Positions 21,862 through 36,085 of a stretch of DNA of 64,000 nt are shown here, piece by piece. The notes below the pieces were generated by a model that was not told the origin of the DNA, ran no database searches, and saw only the letters and a program-made list of their open reading frames with translations. Position numbers and translations under genes: made by a program. Source of the stretch: Candidula unifasciata (lineage: Eukaryota > Mollusca > Gastropoda > Stylommatophora > Geomitridae); assembly GCA_905116865.2 (NCBI GenBank), contig CAJHNH020006090.1, forward strand, positions 110,001-174,000, in the 5' to 3' direction. Numbering within the stretch: the stretch's first letter is position 1; each line of letters opens with the position of its first letter.

Positions 21862-22714
21862 GTTGCGTATTATTTACAGGACGTTGCAAGAAACCAACCC
21901 CAGCATTTTTTTGCTGTTGTGGGGTTTTTTAAGCCAGATTTAAACGTTCGGGTTTTTTTCCATTGTTTACTTCATAGGTCAGCTCCCGGTAGCACTGTCG
22001 AAACTAACGCAAGACAGATCGTCCGCAGCTAGGAACAAACACGCACCCCGGCATTATGAAGCGAGCTCGCAACGCCTAACCACAGAAGCCGATATTTGTT
22101 TAACAAACACTTTCAAATGAAATTTTGTTTGCATTGTTCAATGGACCGTTCAGCCCCCTTATAATATTATTGGAGGGAGGGACTTAGGCTCACTTATTTC
22201 ACAATCCTAAAAATTAAGTTGATAAAGGCTTCAAGATGCCTGATGTCGCAGATTTTAGCGCCTCTGTCTCAAAACGTAAAAACATTTTTAAAATCCCACA
22301 TTGGTGAGATTTAAACACACGACCACCAGGCCGCAGGTTTGTTAGCAACTGTTTTGCGGTAGTTCTTATATGTAGCTAGAATCAGTCAAAATGCGATTTT
22401 ACCTATAATTATTTTTATTTTAGTTCACCTCATCAACGGTGTGTGTTTTTATGGCTGGCCTACCTCCCTGTCTTTACCCGACCCTCTTTGGGAAGCGCAA
22501 AAACATCTGTATGCAATGCGACGCGCATTTACTACACAGAAAAGCACGTTTCTAATCTAGTAGGTTATTGTAAACATGCGCAGATATTATTTCCAAGTTG
22601 AGTACATTTGTGCGTTCACGCCCTTGTTCTAGTTAAACACTGCGCCTTCGAGAACACACACAAACACATACATTAACACAAACACACACTACACGGTCAG
22701 AGTATCGTCCCTGA

Positions 22715-22740
<26 letters not shown>
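21862..22740. repeat. Second copy of the duplicated segment
   Basis: This is the cleaner version of 20037-20830. It includes a family C SINE copy at about 21870-22100 and runs into CT and TA microsatellites. Confidence 0.75.
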
Positions 22741-22808
<68 letters not shown>

Positions 22809-22815
22809 TATATAT
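22705..22815 (+). repeat. (CT)n-(TA)n compound microsatellite
   Basis: CT then TA repeats directly abut the left end of the 2.2-kb element. Confidence 0.95.
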
Positions 22816-23649
22816 ACTAGCTGTACCCGGCCACGCGTTGCTGTGGCATAGTTTGGCTAAATGGAAATGAAAGAAAATAGAAATCGCACGTGTCTAATAC
22901 AATCATTGTCTGCTCAGATAAGAAATAGTCTTTGATCTCCACCCCACAACTAAATCCACCTACTACCCTCTCCCTCATCAAAGGTTTTTGGAAAAGAAAG
23001 ACAATGGAAATCGCACCTGTCTAAATATAAGTTAATGTCCGCAATCATTCTCTGCACATTTATATAGAGATAGTCTGGTTTTCCAACTTTAGAACACGCA
23101 CCATATAATTGTGTCTTTATATTAGTAGTCGTTTAAATGGTGCTATTAGCACGGTAACAAAAGTAGTTATTTGGTTATCTCATGCTAAAGCTGTTTGTAT
23201 TTTTATAAGAGACGGAAGTAAAGCTACAACTGTACTTGTAAATAACAAAGTAAGTCGTAAAAAATAGAACAGCGGAGGTAGCGTTAGTAAAATATAATCA
23301 AATTAGGTAATGAGAACTTGAAAATTACGTGTAAAGCTCTTTAAGTTCTCTTAAATTTAAGTCATTAACACCCCCCCCCCCCTCCCCTCTTCCACCGACT
23401 TCTGCTCTCTCCCTCTTCGAAATATTTGAAAATCATTACCTGGCGATATTTTGTTGTTGCTGTAACTGACATTGACATCCCTGTCCATCTGGACTAAAAT
23501 GGGGAGCAGGAATTGTAATAGGTAGTGAATGGGGCTAGTGTAATATTTACCACATCATCCTTCAAGTACCAGTACAAACTACTAAAAATAATGTCACTCC
23601 TATCTGTGTTACCATCGGAGTAGACAGAGAGTCGTGAGCCAGAAGATTT

Positions 23650-23765
23650 GGTTCCGCATGGCTAGTGCTGTGGCCACAGACTGGTCAGGTTAGGATGTAT
23701 AATTTCACTTGCCGACAGAAGAACGCCATAACCTTACCGGCGGTCTTCACATGAGAGCACTATGG
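23650..23765 (+). mobile_element. SINE-like family G fragment
   Basis: ccgcatggctagtgctgt, then ggccacagactg and later gtcttcacatgagagcac match the minus-strand copy at 49219-49410. Confidence 0.5.
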
Positions 23766-23857
23766 TGTAACAGCCCAACCACAACTATTACTGCTGCTGC
23801 TACTTTAAGTGGGTAAAGCAGTTACTGTGACTTAAAGCTCTCTCAGTAAATAGTTTT

Positions 23858-23858
<1 letters not shown>

Positions 23859-23888
<30 letters not shown>

Positions 23889-23900
23889 CATCCCCCCCCA
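23859..23900 (+). repeat. Poly-C run of about 30 bp
   Basis: Long C run followed by an A run. Length is likely uncertain. Confidence 0.9.
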
Positions 23901-24217
23901 AAAAAAATTAACCGACAACTCTTTCTCTCATTGAAGTAGTTGGGAGGAAAAAAAAACACTTGAAAAGCAAATGAACACAGGAAAAAAACACCATAATTAG
24001 GAAATGAACGCCATGGTAAACAGCCACAGCTTAAAAATTCCAACGCAGATGAAATAACTAAATCTAAAATGAAAATAAATGAAAAATCTATAAAAATTTC
24101 AGCGTAACCATGCAATCGGAAAGTTTTAAAATGCAATCATAAGTATGCGAAATGGTCAAATTTAATTATCAAATGGTTTACCCATTTACTTGTCTTTTTT
24201 TTTTTAAATATTAAGGC

Positions 24218-24362
24218 AACATGGCTAGTGCTGTCACCACGACACAGCAGATCAGGATATTATTTTAGTCCGGGGTAAAAAAAAATATTAACTACTGCGG
24301 ATTCGACCCAGGTCTCCCGCACAGGAACCCAGTGTTCTAACCATTCGACCATGCAGCCAATT
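24218..24362 (-). mobile_element. tRNA-like SINE fragment
   Basis: Read on the minus strand, ggctgcatggtcgaatggtt followed by gggtcgaatccgc gives A-box-like and B-box-like sequences. The left end carries the family G words atggctagtgctgt on the plus strand, so two SINE pieces may be fused. Confidence 0.5.
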
Positions 24363-25026
24363 AATCAGATAAACGAAAAGAGAACTTAACTATTAGAGAT
24401 ATGTGTCCCTACTACTGAGTCCTGATTAAAACACAATTCAAAACCGCAGGCAATTGTTTTCTCGTAGACAGATACTCCAGATATATTAATGAAACGGCAC
24501 AACAATAGAAATCGCACGTGTCTAACACGGTTAATGAAGTTAATGTCGCAGTCAATGTCTGCGCCGACGTCGAGATAGTCCTTAATTTCCCCCCCCCCCC
24601 CCCCCCATCGAAGGTTGTTTGAAAAAACCCCAGAGAATAGAAATCGTGTTTAATATGGTTATTGTGGCAAATATAGAGATAGTCTTGTTTAATGTATCAT
24701 ACTCTATGTATTAGAGAAGGCGTTGGCTGCACGTAACTCGCCGGCAAATGGTGGAAGCCTTGCGTTCTGACTACGGCGGCGCATGCGCAATTACTAACGT
24801 GGCTATAATTAGAAATCACTAAAGTTATAAATATTAGTTTCGAATATTATGGCATAAATTGTGGTCACCTATCTCTAACAGCGACAGGTTGAATTTCAAA
24901 CCACGATGGTTCAAAATCCGGTATCAAAACAAACATATCCTGAAAATTTCAGCTAAATCGGTTCAGTAGTTTCCGAGTCTATAGGGAGCAAACAAACACA
25001 CAAACATTGATTTTTATTTATATAGA

Positions 25027-25241
<215 letters not shown>

Positions 25242-25361
25242 CCCTCTTTTTCTCGTTACTTAGTGGCACAATTTTAGTTATAATGCAACAAAAGCTAATT
25301 ATAGGAACACCACCACCGCCCGGGCCACTCTATCCCCCACCCCACTCTTTTAAAGATTATC

Positions 25362-25600
25362 TTTGTGGCGAAGTGGTCAAACCGTTTGCCTCGCGCTCTG
25401 AAGGTCGTGAGTTCGTTTCACGGCTGCGCCATTCAGTTCTCGAGTGCAATTATTACAGAGATTTCTGTAGATCGTCACCGGAGCTATGGATTCCGTGCTC
25501 CGTGCGGCTAGCTGCTCTGCAGAGAGAGACAGAGCTATATCGGGTAAAACCTGATGCAATAAAATCGATCCTCTCGACTTTAACCTGTAACTTTAAAAGT
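25362..25600 (+). mobile_element. tRNA-derived SINE, different head from family A
   Basis: tggcgaagtggtcaaaccg (A box) and gtcgtgagttcgtttcac (B box) are about 40 bp apart, as in a tRNA gene, but the 3' part does not close a cloverleaf. A 120-codon frame across it is chance. Confidence 0.6.
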
Positions 25601-25611
25601 CAGAGACTCGG

Positions 25612-25900
25612 TGAGATCCTTCTAGTGATAATGCAGCAGCAGTAACTCTTAGAAAATGTGTCGTCTGGAGAATTAACATCTAGTGTCTCAAAGATAACTT
25701 CTAATCATAATGCAACAGCAGTAACTCTTAGAAAATGTGTCCCCTGGAGAATTAACATCCAGTGATTCAAAGGTAACTTCTAGTGAAAATGCAATAGCGG
25801 TAAATCTTAGAAAATGCTTCCCCTGAAAGACTAACATCCAGTGACTCAAAGAGACACCATGCTAGTGAGAATGCAACATAAACAAATCATAGAAACCCTA
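25612..25900 (+). repeat. About 86-bp tandem repeat, 3.5 copies
   Basis: aatgcaacagcagtaactct, tagaaaatgtgtcccctgg and taacatccagtg recur in order. The array starts where the SINE ends and may have grown from its tail. Confidence 0.75.
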
Positions 25901-26014
25901 TTCAACTGAATGGTTTCCCTATATTAAGACACCTGAAGGTTACAAAGTGACCTGTAGTCCAGTGTTGATGGGTTAGTTTTGTCCCAGGAGTAGAAAAGAT
26001 CTTACGCGAGAGAG

Positions 26015-26305
26015 CGGTTCTTCTTTTTCTTAGCTGCCACCAGCTGAAAAACCCCAGAGGAAAGTTCTCGTTGTTCGTCCACTTCTGGAATGAGTCTTGT
26101 TCCAGATCTTGAGTTTTACATGCACATCCGTTTTACAGACCAGCTTCTAGTATGCATACTGTTGTTTACTTGCTTCTCACGCATATGGACTCCGATTTCG
26201 AAGGAAGAACACCTAATTAGTCGTTTTAAAACATGCTTCATAGGGGGTGGGGGTTGTAGAGCTCCCCTCTCCACCCGCCCTCTCTTTCCATAGAGCCCCT
26301 GGAAC
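26015..26305 (+). mobile_element. SINE-like family E copy
   Basis: ccaccagctgaaaaaccccag, gttgttcgtcc, cttgttccaga, gttttacatgcacatcc and ttttacaga match the other copies. The 67-codon frame is not a gene. Confidence 0.65.
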
Positions 26306-26309
26306 CCAC

Positions 26310-27360
26310 ACAGAACAGCCTTTATCTACCAACATTTAAATACCAACATTACCCCTACAGTGTAGACAAAAGGGAGTGTCCAATGAAAGTTAACACTATA
26401 ACAACAAAGACAGCAGCACACGCCTGTTGTTTTCATGGCAACAGTGGGTATCTTTAGGTAAACATTGACAGCCTACATGTAAACTCAGAGAGATACAGAG
26501 GTCGGTCACGTGGCATCGTTAATACTTCCGGATCTCCGCCCTCTTTCTCTCAAACAGTTAATGATGGCTGCTGTTCACACATTTCTCCGATTTCATCAGT
26601 TTTCAAGAATTCATACCATGTAGTATTCGTCTGGAGCTGCAAGAAATGAACATTCCACCAAGAGGACAAGACGTTGCATTAACCAACACAGAACAGGTGT
26701 CATCGGTTGTTTTACACTTGTGAAGCTTCTGAGGAGGAGATCAGAGCACCTGTGGATCTGTCCGGAGTGGTGTGATGATAATCCTCTCTATTGACTAATC
26801 ACTATTCGCCAATGTCCTCAGTAATTGGTTCCCGGGCAAGAAACAACTGTAATTCCCAGCAACATTAAATTCACACTGGTATGTAAAAGGACTAACGCCA
26901 GGAGAAAGAACAGTTTTACCACAGGGACAACTTCTACATATAATATTTGATATATATCACGCTCTTGGAAAACCCTCATAAGGAAAGTGGTTGAATGTGG
27001 TCAGATTGTTGTGTACTTGTTCCCTTTACTAATGGAACGAACAAACAAACATAACAATTGTTAAAGAAAATTGTGCTGTTGGATAAACACCTAAATTACG
27101 TGATTTTTTAAATAGATATAGTATGAGAAAATTAGCAAAGAACCGTGAAAACCCCGACATAATTAAAACAGCGCAAACAATAATGGAATTATTTATCAAT
27201 CAAAAAAGATTCTGGGTCCTCGCTGGTGCTACGGAGTTCGTGCACTGCGCAGAAATTGGTCGGACTCAGGCTTGAGTTAGAAGTAGAACGGAACATTAAT
27301 CGGTTACTACTCTTGTGCCCTGATGTTGATCCCTTGTATGAACCAAACTAAACCAAGATT
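26310..27360. other. About 1 kb unassigned
   Basis: No domain or repeat match. A segment near 27205-27330 (tcctcgctggtgctacggag, ttggtcggactcaggcttgag) recurs at about 48949-49040, so at least part is a dispersed repeat. Confidence 0.5.
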
Positions 27361-27374
27361 CTAAGCTTACAGCA

Positions 27375-27722
27375 AGAGTGTTAAATAAGGAAGCGCTCGG
27401 GACATTCCCATAAGTGCTTCATCCTCTCCTTTAGCAGCCAGCGAAGATTCCAACTCAGATGGTGTCATTAGCAGTTTAAAGTTTGATTATATGTACGGCT
27501 CGCCTTTCCTCTGAATGTAGAGTATCTATAAGATCGCCTGTCACTTCAAGAGGTAACATTCTCTCCAGACTATGATCTAATCATGCTCCATATTGTTCAC
27601 TTGATTCCAGAGGTTCTTGACTACGTTTAGCTAGTCATGCATACATTCACCAGCAATTGATGCAAAACCAGCCTATCGGTGTGCCTATTCATTTCCCTAC
27701 ACTCCTGCACTTCTAGAAGTAA
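27375..27722 (-). pseudogene. LINE 3' end, antisense copy 5
   Basis: Shared words of the RNase H LINE tail appear in the same order as copies 1-4 (cagcagccagcgaagattcc, ctcgcctttcctctgaatg, ttctctccagac). The reading frame is badly decayed. Confidence 0.65.
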
Positions 27723-27917
27723 ATATCCTAATAATCTAAAAAATATCATTGCCAGTAGACTACGAGACAGAGGAAGAATACAATAGACAGACAAACATAT
27801 AAACATATAAGAGAGGAGGTATTAAACAGAGGTTGAAAAAAAAAACGATTGGTATCTGCAGCAAAAGAAACTCAAAGGCTGGAAGACTAATGATTCATAA
27901 CGAGATATTAGGTAAAA

Positions 27918-27941
27918 GGGAGAGGGGAGAGAGAGAGACAG

Positions 27942-28024
<83 letters not shown>
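27918..28024 (+). repeat. (GA)n microsatellite
   Basis: About 100 bp, nearly pure. Confidence 0.97.
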
Positions 28025-28026
<2 letters not shown>

Positions 28027-28105
28027 AATAACAAATGATGTAGCTTTCTTTGTATTATATACTGAATGAGAATCAGGGAAATCACAAAATGTCAACATAC
28101 TAGAT

Positions 28106-28530
28106 CAGAGGTCTATAAACTGTTTCACGTAGCGCCCCCTTGAGTAGATGACAAGACTCCTCCTCCCTCTCCCACATATCAGTTTGTTATTTAAGAGGGG
28201 AAGACAACAATTAACTGTTACCAATAACGTGGAGAAAAAAACACGCATCAAATTCAAAGTGTCAAAAAACAAAAGAAACAATGGCCGCCAAATGGTAATT
28301 TCGCGTCCAAATATCAGTGTGGTAACTGGAACTGTGTTTATGATATCTGCTTTTTTTGGGTCAGAAATTGGACAAGGCACATCGGAGATCACTCTCCACA
28401 CCAGGCTAGAAGTGGGGTTCTGTTTTCATGACTGTTAATGCTGAAAATACTGATTATTACAAACACACTTAGTTAATACGCCCCCACCTCCTCGATCCTC
28501 CCTCCCTCCAACCATGTCAGAGACCCACTG
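28106..28530. mobile_element. hAT-like MITE with probable 8-bp target duplication
   Basis: It starts cagaggtctataaactg and ends so that its reverse complement reads cagtgggtctctgacatg. Flanking octamers are tactagat (28098-28105) and gactaaat (28531-28538), six of eight identical. The left end continues tttcacgtagcgcccccttg, wording typical of hAT-derived miniature elements. There is no transposase frame. Open frames inside (about 97 codons on both strands) lack domains. Confidence 0.6.
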
Positions 28531-28791
28531 GACTAAATCATTCCATGTTTCTCAACTGCGCACTTTGACATTGTCACTTAAACATGAACTTTGACTATAT
28601 CTCATGCACGGGTATTCTAGCGCTCAGATACGGCAAAGTGGTGCTTTCTCCAGCATGGCTGGGTCGAGTGTTGTTTACGCGACACACCCCAGATCAACTT
28701 TATATAGTAAATAAGCCAATGTATACTGATGAAGGAGAGTAGAGATAAGATATGTACTTGGTGTGTATGGGTGTATGGGTATGCTCGTGTC

Positions 28792-28957
<166 letters not shown>

Positions 28958-29654
28958 ATATATATCTAAACCTTATATGACGTATATGTTTATATGTATT
29001 GTGACGTGACGGGTGGTTTAAATGTTTATGTTGTTGAGTAGGGATCTTCCTTTCAACACATTCTCTCCACTAGATAAACCGAACTAAAATCTGAGCTATG
29101 TTGCTCTCAGACAAAGTCCTGGATAACCAAGAAAAACAGCCATATTGGCTCGTTAAGTATATTAACATTAGCTGAACTTAGTACCCACAAGAGAAAGCAA
29201 GGAATTTTTAGATGTCTAACATACTAAATGAATTATTAGACAGGGCAAGTGATTCCTTCGTCATCTACCTTCTCCCGGTGTTATTATTAATAATTAAAGA
29301 ATTATTATCATATTATATGTGCCCCCACCAAATGTTATTCTATCCTAACAGTTTAATTAAACATGTAAGAACAGACATTTGGAATTTAACAAACTATGTA
29401 GTTTAAAACTTGACATACAGCTTTATTTACTACAATGAAATTCCCAGTTTGTTGATTTACACAAACAGTGACTGGTTAATGAAAGTGATACGCTTCAGCG
29501 AGACAAACAGCTCGGGGTTTAGAGTGGTATGATAATGATGATAAAAGGTTAACATAAAGGGGTTAACTCAACTTATAAGCCTCTGACAGCCGTGAGGATC
29601 TGTCAAGCTTGTCCAACCCTTCCTTGCCTGTTGTCTGCCTGTTTCAGCTTATTC

Positions 29655-29752
29655 TCCACTTCATCCCCACCTCGCTCTCCACATCGTTCTCCACCTCGTT
29701 CTCCACCTCGTTCTCCACCTCGTTCTCCACCTCGTTCTCCACCTCGTTCCCA
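29655..29752 (+). repeat. 12-bp tandem repeat, about 7 copies
   Basis: tctccacctcgt repeated. It gives a PRSP-repeat frame that has no other support as a gene. Confidence 0.85.
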
Positions 29753-29759
29753 GCTGGCC

Positions 29760-31370
29760 GAGTCTAACACAATGTAGGCTACTTCATGGACTGATCGTCA
29801 CATGGGCGCTGCAATCATGGAAACAAAACACATACGTGTAGTATCTTGACTTACACTAAGAATACATGTATCAATTAATACAACATAAAATAATAAGATA
29901 TAGCCCATCACTCCTCCTCATATTCCACATCCTCTCCAGTCTAGTCTGAAGGTCTTTTGTCTTACATGGGCGTCACATATCCTGCCTTCCCTCAAATGCT
30001 ATGTCATGATAGTTGACTTTCTAAGTCTGTTGTCCGTCTTCACTCAGACTTCGAATTGGCTGACATAGATTTGACATAAACATGTGGCGCAGGTTATGTG
30101 CTGAACCCGCAAACAATTTATATGTGCACGCTGTCCTGAATATTATCTTTCAGTGACCGTGAATTCTATACACCCATCATCCTTCCCCTGGGGTTATAAA
30201 TCCCCTGTTCAGGTGAACACATTAAGTGAGCACATGGTGGGCACACAAAACGTAGCAGCATCCCTGCACATATGGGCATGATTTCCCACAGTCCAAACTC
30301 ATATTTTGGCTGATCATGGAAACAATATAATTACATTTCATTATAGCAAATGTCCTTGTTCACATCTTATTTTATACACATGAAAAAACATACACTGAAA
30401 AAAACATGTGACACAAACATACGGGAAAATAGGAATAGTTTAGCAGTTCCCTAACTTGAGATACTGAATACTCACACAGAAATATTTCAAGCAGAATGTG
30501 CAGACAAATTAGGAAAAGGTAGTATAGACTAAGCTTAACTCCCTAACCTATGTATACAAGATTAAAATTAATATTTTCTCTCACCTGGGAACTTTTCCAT
30601 CTATCGCCAAACCAGAGTACGACAGTAAAATATACCTTTACGTCGACCTGTTTGTTTGCCGGCAGGCTGCGATTAATGACGGGAATTCCACAGGCTCGAA
30701 GTATAAGTATCAATCTATTGTCCAAATTAAACTCCTCCCTTTCCTTAGTTTTTACCTAACCCTCAAGACGATGACTTAAGCCACGCCTCCGGAGTACCCA
30801 ACAGATCAAATTAGCTAACAAGTGGCCTGTCAGTCAATTCTGGACTGACATCCCTAGAGCAAACATTCTTAAGTGACCCAATCTAGTTTACACCGAATCT
30901 TACTGGCCGGTGTGAAAGACGGTCAGTGAAGCCATTGTGTTTCCTACGTGACCAAGATCAAGATAAAACATTCCTAATTGCCAAACACCTCTTCTCTCCA
31001 GAATTACACTGACGTGTTAAACTTTAAACTTCTCGTCGCCTCCATGTCTAGCGTCCACTCAATTTACCTGTTCAAAAGAGCCCCGATCAGTCTCTACAGT
31101 CTGGTCAGGAGATAACATTCTGACACTGGCATGAGAATAGAATTCCTAGCTACAGTGTAAAGTTTTAGGTAATATTACCCAAGGTTGGGTTGCTTTGTCT
31201 GGACTAGGGACTGGAAACATTTAAATCAATTTGATTTAAAGTAATATGAGGGTAAAGGGCAGAGTAAATATAATCCTGTCTCTTCAGAACCAGAAGAACT
31301 TATTACAAGTACTAACTTCTGGAATCACTGAGATCGTATCGTGACATGTATATATTTATATGTGTGCGGC
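29760..31370. other. 1.6 kb unassigned
   Basis: No domain, tandem repeat or SINE was recognised. Both-strand frames near 30550-30750 are short and overlap each other. Confidence 0.5.
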
Positions 31371-31375
31371 GTTCG

Positions 31376-31618
31376 TCGCTGAGGTGTTGTGAGTCCGACT
31401 CGTAATTCGAATGCACCGTGTTCGAAACCCACTGCTGGTTGCGTGGATATTTATCATGGTATCGGGCGTTGCAGGTTGACCCAGCCTTAAATAGATGGAT
31501 GTCCTGGTGAAGTAAAGGCGGCCGACGTAATGCTGACCACATCACCCACCTAGTACCGATGATCTGAAACAAATATGGGATTCTCCGCCCATATACCCGA
31601 TACGCTTAAAGGAGTGAA
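31376..31618 (+). mobile_element. SINE A copy, diverged
   Basis: gtgttcgaaaccc (B box), gttgacccagcctta, gtaaaggcggccgac, tgctgaccacatcacccacc and the tail cccatatacccgatacgc follow the family order. The A box is degraded. Confidence 0.7.
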
Positions 31619-31894
31619 TTATATGTGTGTTCAGTCAGATTGGGCCGCGAACAGACGTCGCGTAGTGCAACAAAGCCAGGCATGGGATTCCACAAACATC
31701 TAGTTTTAGAAATGAGGCAGAGGCAGTCCCTGCAATCTTCCGCTGACTTGAGAACAAGCTGTAAGCACACATTGTGATTGCAACTGACTCACAGCGAATA
31801 ATGTGATGCAATATCGATTTTTAAATTCACCATTCAACATTCAGCTTTCTCTCGCTCTCTGTCTGTCTCACTCTCTGTTCATACGTACAACTGA

Positions 31895-33445
<1,551 letters not shown>

Positions 33446-34095
33446 TTTTTTTAAATTTATCTAATTTATCCAATCTATCTATCAAATCTATTTATCAAAT
33501 CTATCTGTCTGTCTGGTTGTGTGTCTGTCTGTCTGCACGTCACTGGAGGCACCTGTATTTACTTAACCACAGTGAGCTGTTTGTTTGTCTGTTTTACCAC
33601 ATATGTCTTGCCACTAATGTAAAGAGGCATTTCGAGATTTTTAAAACGAATCAGGTGTTTTTGGTAATTGGATGCGCGTGATCAACTGTGGAGTATCTTA
33701 ATAGAAGGCTCATTATTTCTCGGTGCAAATTATCTAAGTGTTCCCCGCCCCTGTAATAATGAAGAAGTTTTCTTTAAAATTCTGTATACATATTTTTATG
33801 TTTTTATAATTACAATTTTTGTATTTATTTATCTGTCAGCACACATTATTATTATGCACTGAAACAGAGTTTCGACCCCTTGGAGTATCTCCTATCCTAG
33901 AATGTTTATTGTACAGCAACGATGTCTAAAATCTCGTAATTTTTCTTTGTTTGGGCGCTCCATTTGCGTGTTACTGACGTGGCCACCTAGATGTGTGCAT
34001 TTTCTCTCACATTTATATAATTTCAACTTTCATCTAATTTCCCATTGTGGCTTTTATAACTTGGGGCGTCAAAGAAAGTATAAATAGGGGAATCT

Positions 34096-34228
34096 TCTTC
34101 TTCTTCTTCTTCTTCTTCTTCTTCTTCTTCTTCTTCTTCTTCTTCTTCTTCTTCTTCTTCTTCTTCTTCTTCTTCTTCTTCTTCTTCTTCTTCTTCTTCT
34201 TCTTCTTCTTCTTCTTCTTCTTCTTCTA
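34096..34228 (+). repeat. (CTT)n microsatellite
   Basis: About 130 bp, almost pure. It is followed immediately by a LINE 3' end. Confidence 0.98.
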
Positions 34229-34249
34229 GGCTTTTTTTTTTTACATTTG

Positions 34250-34505
34250 ACTAAACCTAGAATAGATTTATTTAAAACAAGTTTAGCCTATTCTGCTGCT
34301 CATTTATCGAACCAGCTTCTACTTGATCTAAAAAATGCAGAGTTCCTATTCATTTAACTGCACACGTTTTTCAGTTCATGCTTACAATTGAATATATGCC
34401 ATCTTAAATTATTAATTTAATTATTTATTAATCCATTTTGCATTATCAGTTTATAATTAAAAAGGGTGTGAATAATATGTTTGTATGCATGCATGTTGCT
34501 GAATT
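34250..34505 (+). pseudogene. 3' end of a CR1/jockey-like LINE (first of two in tandem)
   Basis: cctagaatagatttatttaa, ctgctgctcatt, cctattcatttaac and cattatcagtttataattaa match 35880-36085 in the same order and orientation. Only the last part of the coding region and the 3' UTR remain. It ends in a short TG/TATG tail. Confidence 0.75.
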
Positions 34506-36085
34506 GTATAAATATCTCTCCAACCTCTAGCAATTAAAGTCCTCTGGCTTGGATGGAATCAGTAATCAAATTCTTTGATGTGCTGCACCAGTCATTACTG
34601 ACTCCTTTACATTCATATACAATCAGTGTCTTGCAAAGCACTACTTTCCATCAGCATTTAAAATTGCTAAGGCTTATCCTCTGTTCAAACCTGGCTCACC
34701 TGTCAACAGTTCTCTTGGCAATTATAGACCTATTTCTCTACCATCCATTCTATCCAGGCATTAGAGAAACACATACATGAAGTAACGTTTCAACATTTAA
34801 ATAACAAAAATCTGATAGCTGATAGCCAGTCACGGTTCAGCCCTAAACACTCTTGTCATACTGCGTTACAGAAAATGACAGACAACTGGCACATAAACAT
34901 CAACAAAGGCAACATTTTCGGGGCAGTTTCTGTGGACTTCAAGAAAGCCTTTTATGTTGTAGATAATAATATTCTAATTTAAAAAAATTAAAAACGTGAA
35001 AACTAACGATAATTTCGTCAAATTAATGCGGCCATTTTTATCTGATAGACAGCAAGTAGTATACTTCAATAACCATCTGTCAAAATCCACTCAGTTGAAT
35101 TTAGGCGTGTCCCAGGGGTCAATTCTATGTCCACAAATTTTTGCCACGAATATTAACGACCTTCTATTGCATCTTAGTATAAAATGCGATCTTTTTGCGG
35201 ATGACTGCACAATATATACAATTCTTGAGAGTAGTAATGAGTTGGGAAGTTCTATACAATAAGAGGAAGATACTCTTTGTAAAAGGAGTAATAGCAATCG
35301 CGAGCAAATTACCATAAATAAAACTAAATGAATGCTTATAACAATCAGACAAAAGTTACAAACATTAGTATTGCACCAGCCACCACTTGAGCTCTACATT
35401 GATAAATTACCTATTGTTCAATGTAACGAAACACAAAACATTAGGCCTTACAATTTACAATCATTTAACTTGGAATTCTCATGTTTGTGACACAACTGAG
35501 AAAATTTCATAAAATGTTAGAAAGTTTACCAGCTTGCTAAAATTCAGCACTGTCTTGGTGAAGATACACAAAAACTATTTTACGCATTAAAACACATGTC
35601 GACTTCTGAACTACAGTTTGGGATGGCTGCACCAAATCTAATGTTAAAAGACTAAGTTCCCCTCAAAATTGCGCTTTACGCCTGATTTAAGGTAGAAAAC
35701 ATGCTAATAAAAAAATCATCTTTATAGTCATCGAAAATCTTCTGCTATTTTGTACACGTTTAATTTTTAACAAGACCAAATTTATTCATAGAATTGTATC
35801 TCAAAATACTTAAACCACCTTTTCCAGTTGTAAAATTCCAGTCCTACTAACAGCAAGCGACTAAGTTTATTACATTTTCCAAAACCTAGAATGGATTTAT
35901 TATTTAAAAAAAAAACTCTGCTGCTCATTCACAGAACCATCTTCAACTAGATCCGAAAACTACAAAAGGTCCCTACTCATTTAACCGCAAACGTTTTTTG
36001 TTTCATAATTGCCAGTGATTAAATGCCACCTTAAATGTAGTTGGAAATCCATATTGCATTATCAATTTATAATTAAATAAGGTGT
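34506..36085 (+). pseudogene. CR1/jockey-like LINE reverse transcriptase, decayed
   Basis: Visible reverse transcriptase blocks in order are SSGLDGIS (34538), NYRPISLPS (about 34720), VDFKKAFYVVDNN (about 34935-34975), LGVSQGSILCPQIF (about 35100) and the catalytic FADD (35194-35205), usually YADD or FADD. A frameshift near 34756 and stops near 34585 and 34978 break it. The longest intact piece is 34996-35262. The C-terminal part up to 35900 has further stops. The endonuclease domain is absent, so this is a 5'-truncated dead copy. Confidence 0.85.

Larger units (their letters stand above)
22816..25026 (+). mobile_element. 2.2-kb dispersed repeat element, class unknown, TA-flanked
   Basis: It begins ctagctgtacccggccacgc and ends with ttccgagtctatagggagc followed by caaacacacaaac and a TTTATTTATATAGAT end. 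Both ends abut TA microsatellites. A motif of about 20 bp (aatagaaatcgcacgtgtct) followed by gagatagtc recurs four times, near 22872, 23005, 24505 and 24638. The two ends resemble those of widespread invertebrate elements with ctagctg...tatagat termini, but I cannot assign it to a class. No long frame was found, so it is non-autonomous or decayed. Other repeats (23650-23760, 24218-24360) are inserted inside. Confidence 0.6.

Noticed and set aside
28105..28438. Overlapping about 97-codon frames on both strands as a gene
   Set aside because: They lie within a MITE-like element, have no recognisable domain, and are open on both strands.
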